From the NCBI GenBank assembly GCA_016190465.1, contig JACPQP010000312.1:1-7299 (forward strand): DNA of 7,299 bases, read 5' to 3'. The translations under genes were made by a program, and so were the position numbers. The notes beneath the pieces are model-generated. The model had not been told where the DNA came from and ran no database searches. It saw only the letters and a list, made by a program, of their open reading frames with translations. This stretch comes from Chloroflexota bacterium. Its GTDB lineage: Bacteria; Chloroflexota; UBA6077; FW602-bin22; JACPQP01. Positions 4,559 to 7,299 of this stretch are shown piece after piece. Each line of letters opens with the position of its first letter. Positions within the stretch are counted from its first letter, which is position 1.

Positions 4559-7249
4559 ATGACGATTCCACTTCTCGCCACCAGGCTCGCCGTCCCGCCA
4601 CGACGCCCCGGGCTCGTCGCGCGTCCCGGGTTGATCGAGCGACTGAACCAGCTCGTGGATCGAAAGCTCGCGCTGATCTCGGCGCCGGCCGGCTTCGGGA
4701 AGACGACGTTCCTGGTCGATTGGGCGCGTCGGGCCGAATTGCCCGTCGCGTGGCTCTCGATGGACGAGGGCGACGACGACGTGGCTCGGTTTCTCGGCTG
4801 TGTCGTCGCTGCCTGGGCGGCGATCGAGGCCGAGATCCGAGACAGGCCCCTGGGGTTGCTGGCTGGCTCGCTCAGTCCACCTGTCGATCGGCTTTTGTCG
4901 ACCCTCCTCGACGAGGCCGCCGCTCGGCCAGGCCACTTCGCGCTGGTGCTCGACGACTATCACCTGGTCACCGAGCCGGCGATCCACGATGCCCTGGCAT
5001 TCGTCGTCGAGCACCTCCCGCCGCAGATGCACCTGGTGATCAGCGGCCGTACCGATCCCCCGCTTCCCCTCGCGCGGCTGCGCGCCCGTGGCCAGCTCAT
5101 CGAGCTCCGGGCCGACGATCTGCGGTTCACGACCGACCAGGCGGTTGAGTTATTCAGACACGTCGCCGGCTTCGATCTGGCAGCGGCCGACGTTGCCGCA
5201 CTGACGCTCCGCACCGAAGGCTGGATCGCCGGGCTCCAACTGGCCGCGCTATCGCTGCGTGGGGGCAGTCCGCTGTCTCACCAGGTCGAAGCGGTGAGCG
5301 GGAGCGATCGCCACATCGCCGACTATCTGGCCGCGGAAGTCCTCGGCCAGCAGCCCGAAGAGATCCGGGCATTCCTCCAGCGGACCGCGATCCTGGAGCG
5401 CCTCAGCGGGCCGCTGTGCGATGCCGTCACCGGCCGAGCTGATGGCCAGGCTGTTCTCGAAGCTCTGGACCGGGCCAACCTGTTCCTCGTGCCGCTGGAC
5501 AACCGACGGCAGTGGTACCGCTACCACCAGCTCTTTGCCGAGTTTCTGCGCAGCCACCTGGAGAAAACGTCGGCAGACGAAGTCACCACGCTCCACCGGC
5601 GGGCCAGCGCCTGGTATGCGGACAACGGGTTCCCAGACGAGGCATTTCGCCACGCCGTCTCTGGCCAGGACTTCGAGCGGGCGGCGCGGGTCGTCGAAGA
5701 GTACTTCGCACTGAAGCTCGGGTACGGGCAGTACCGGATCGTGGGCGAATGGCTCCAGAGTCTTCCAGGCCAGCTTCTCACCACTCGTCCGCTGCTCGGC
5801 ATCGGCCGCGCCCTGTTTTTGATGTTCGCTGGACAGCCGACGACCTGTCTCAAGCGCCTGGAGGAGGTCGAAAGACACCTGAATGCGGACGTCCCCGAAC
5901 CAGCCTGCGATACCCGCGTGCAGTTGGCTCGTGTGGCCAGCACTCGCGCCATTCTCGCCTGCTTCGAGAACGATCTCGAGAGGGTGGTCAAGCTGGCCAA
6001 CCAGGCGTTCCAGGGCTTGCCGGAGGACGACCTCTTCTTTCGGTTCGCGGTGAACATCGCGCTCGGCGATGCCTACCGGCGCAGTAGCCAATGGCTATCG
6101 GCCGTCGAGCCCTATCAGGCGGCGCTCCGCATTGCTCGGCGGGCGCCCATCCCGTTCATCGGCGTCCACCCGCTCAGCGCCCTCGGGGACCTCTCCATGA
6201 TGCGAGGCCAGTTGCGGCGCGCAGGCGAGTTCCGGCGAGAGGCCTTGCACTTGATCTCGGATCAGGCGAACCGGGCTGGGGTTGCCGTGCCGCTGATGGG
6301 GTGGGCCCACATCCGGATGGGCGAGCTGCTCTACGAGTGGAATGACCTCCCGACTGCGCTGCACCATCTTCAGCAGGGGGCGCAACTGGCCGAGCTAGGC
6401 GGCGACACCCAGGCTCTCGTCTTCGGCCACCTGGCCATCGGCAAGGTGAGGCTCGCCAGGGGAGACGTCGAGGGCGCCTTCGAGGAGATCCTGCGGGTGA
6501 AGCCGCTGGTCGAAGCCGCCGAGATGCCGGAGTGGGGGACTCAACTCCATCAGTTTCACGTCCGTATCTGGCTGGCGCAGGGCAATCTCCCAGCGGCGAA
6601 CGGCTGGGTTGAGGAGACGCGATTCGGCGTCGACGACGAGAGAACCTACCGGTACGAAATCGCGCGGGTGGCGCTGGCGCAGGTGTTGATCGCTCAAGGA
6701 GAGCGGGGAGCCGGCGCGAACACGCTCGATCGCGCGCTGGTCTTGCTCGGTCGCCTCCTCCAGTTGGCCGAAGCGGCAGGCCGGATGGCCGTCGTCGTCG
6801 AAGCGCTGGCCCTGGAGGCGCTGGCCCAGCGAGCCCGGGGCGATTCGAGCCGGGCGTTCGTCGCCCTGGAACGGGCGCTGCGGTTGGCCGAGCCCGAGGG
6901 GTACGTGCGTCTCTTTGTCGACCTCGGCCCGGCCATGGCAGCCCTGCTGCACGAAGCCCACGCGCGGGGCCTCTCGCCGGACTACCTGACAAGGTTGCTG
7001 GCCGCGTTTGGCGCAGCTCGACCAGTCTCTGTCCCCACGTCGTCTCCCCTCGTCGATCCGCTCAGCGCGCGCGAGATCGAGGTCTTGCGCCTCGTCGCCG
7101 CCGGCCTGTCGAACCGCGAGATCGCCGACGCGCTGGTCATCGCGGTCGGTACGGTGAAGCGACACGTCGCCACCGTCTACGAGAAGCTTGGCGTCAACAG
7201 CCGGACACAGGCCCTGGCCAGAGCCAGGGAACTGCGTCTGCTGGCCTAG
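4559..7249 (+). CDS. LuxR-family ATP-binding transcription regulator (MalT/LAL type)
   Basis: This complete 896-residue protein has the layout of STAND-class large LuxR regulators such as MalT. The N-terminal NTPase has Walker A APAGFGKTT at about 42-50, the family signature VAWLSMDEGDDD at about 64-75, and Walker B ALVLDDYHLV at about 128-137, followed by VISGRTDPPLPLARLRARG. Next come a winged-helix region with GWIAGLQLAALSL and the YRYHQLFAEFLRSHL motif, then a long helical, TPR-like sensor region (about 340-810). The last 63 residues are a LuxR helix-turn-helix: LSAREIEVLRLVAAGLSNREIADALVIAVGTVKRH, then VYEKLGVNSRTQA. By family knowledge, an inducer bound to the sensor region with ATP triggers assembly and DNA binding, activating transcription. 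The inducer and targets cannot be read from the sequence. The start at 4559 is chosen because the in-frame ATG at 4550 sits in the -10 box; that alternative would add three residues. It is divergent from the toxin-antitoxin operon, with no sign of damage. Confidence 0.93.
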   Translation: MTIPLLATRLAVPPRRPGLVARPGLIERLNQLVDRKLALISAPAGFGKTTFLVDWARRAELPVAWLSMDEGDDDVARFLGCVVAAWAAIEAEIRDRPLGLLAGSLSPPVDRLLSTLLDEAAARPGHFALVLDDYHLVTEPAIHDALAFVVEHLPPQMHLVISGRTDPPLPLARLRARGQLIELRADDLRFTTDQAVELFRHVAGFDLAAADVAALTLRTEGWIAGLQLAALSLRGGSPLSHQVEAVSGSDRHIADYLAAEVLGQQPEEIRAFLQRTAILERLSGPLCDAVTGRADGQAVLEALDRANLFLVPLDNRRQWYRYHQLFAEFLRSHLEKTSADEVTTLHRRASAWYADNGFPDEAFRHAVSGQDFERAARVVEEYFALKLGYGQYRIVGEWLQSLPGQLLTTRPLLGIGRALFLMFAGQPTTCLKRLEEVERHLNADVPEPACDTRVQLARVASTRAILACFENDLERVVKLANQAFQGLPEDDLFFRFAVNIALGDAYRRSSQWLSAVEPYQAALRIARRAPIPFIGVHPLSALGDLSMMRGQLRRAGEFRREALHLISDQANRAGVAVPLMGWAHIRMGELLYEWNDLPTALHHLQQGAQLAELGGDTQALVFGHLAIGKVRLARGDVEGAFEEILRVKPLVEAAEMPEWGTQLHQFHVRIWLAQGNLPAANGWVEETRFGVDDERTYRYEIARVALAQVLIAQGERGAGANTLDRALVLLGRLLQLAEAAGRMAVVVEALALEALAQRARGDSSRAFVALERALRLAEPEGYVRLFVDLGPAMAALLHEAHARGLSPDYLTRLLAAFGAARPVSVPTSSPLVDPLSAREIEVLRLVAAGLSNREIADALVIAVGTVKRHVATVYEKLGVNSRTQALARARELRLLA

Positions 7250-7299
7250 ATGATCCGGCATCGGGCGTGCTCCCCGCTCGCCGGCTCCAGCGACCTGAG

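Noticed and set aside
6395..7261. 288-codon open frame on the minus strand opposite the LuxR-family gene
   Set aside because: It is the antisense shadow of strongly conserved regulator sequence, including the C-terminal helix-turn-helix.
7250..7299. A new gene at the right edge (ATG at 7250, or the end of a minus-strand gene)
   Set aside because: Only 50 bases are available; open frames of this length are uninformative in high-GC DNA and no motif is visible.

Overview
The window is high-GC bacterial chromosome. No gene fixes the taxon. The long STAND/LuxR (MalT-type) regulator, the TPR protein related to the ST7 family, the Phd/PIN toxin-antitoxin pair and the short G/C hairpin repeat would together fit Chloroflexota (Thermomicrobia-like). 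That assignment is inference from general protein style, not a measured match.

Layout: (1) nt 1-1451, plus strand: the 3' two thirds or so of brxL, the AAA+/Lon-like protein that normally closes a type 1 BREX phage-defence operon. The rest of the BREX locus would lie to the left of the window. (2) nt 1474-1583: a 110-bp structured repeat with terminal inverted repeats (copy A), starting 22 bp after the brxL stop. (3) nt 1703-3469, plus strand: a 588-residue protein with an N-terminal HARE-type winged helix, an unrecognised middle, a probable second winged helix and a C-terminal TPR half. It has its own promoter and ribosome-binding site. (4) nt 3486-4264, minus strand: a Phd/YefM-type antitoxin and a VapC-type PIN-domain toxin. 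The toxin gene carries a second, inverted, 98% identical copy of the repeat (copy B, nt 3774-3883) that is read through in frame, adding about 38 codons just after the second catalytic acidic residue. (5) nt 4265-4558: a divergent intergenic region with a good promoter for the toxin-antitoxin operon, a 21-bp palindrome over its -10 box, a 10-bp-stem hairpin repeat, and a promoter placed for leaderless transcription of the next gene. (6) nt 4559-7249, plus strand: a complete 896-residue LuxR-family ATP-dependent transcription regulator. The last 50 bases hold nothing that can be supported.

The region looks like the downstream edge of a defence island: a BREX terminal gene, a possible DNA-binding accessory protein, a toxin-antitoxin module and a small non-autonomous mobile element. 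The most unusual observation is the in-frame insertion of the mobile element into the PIN nuclease, with the near-identical copy beside brxL giving the element's boundaries.
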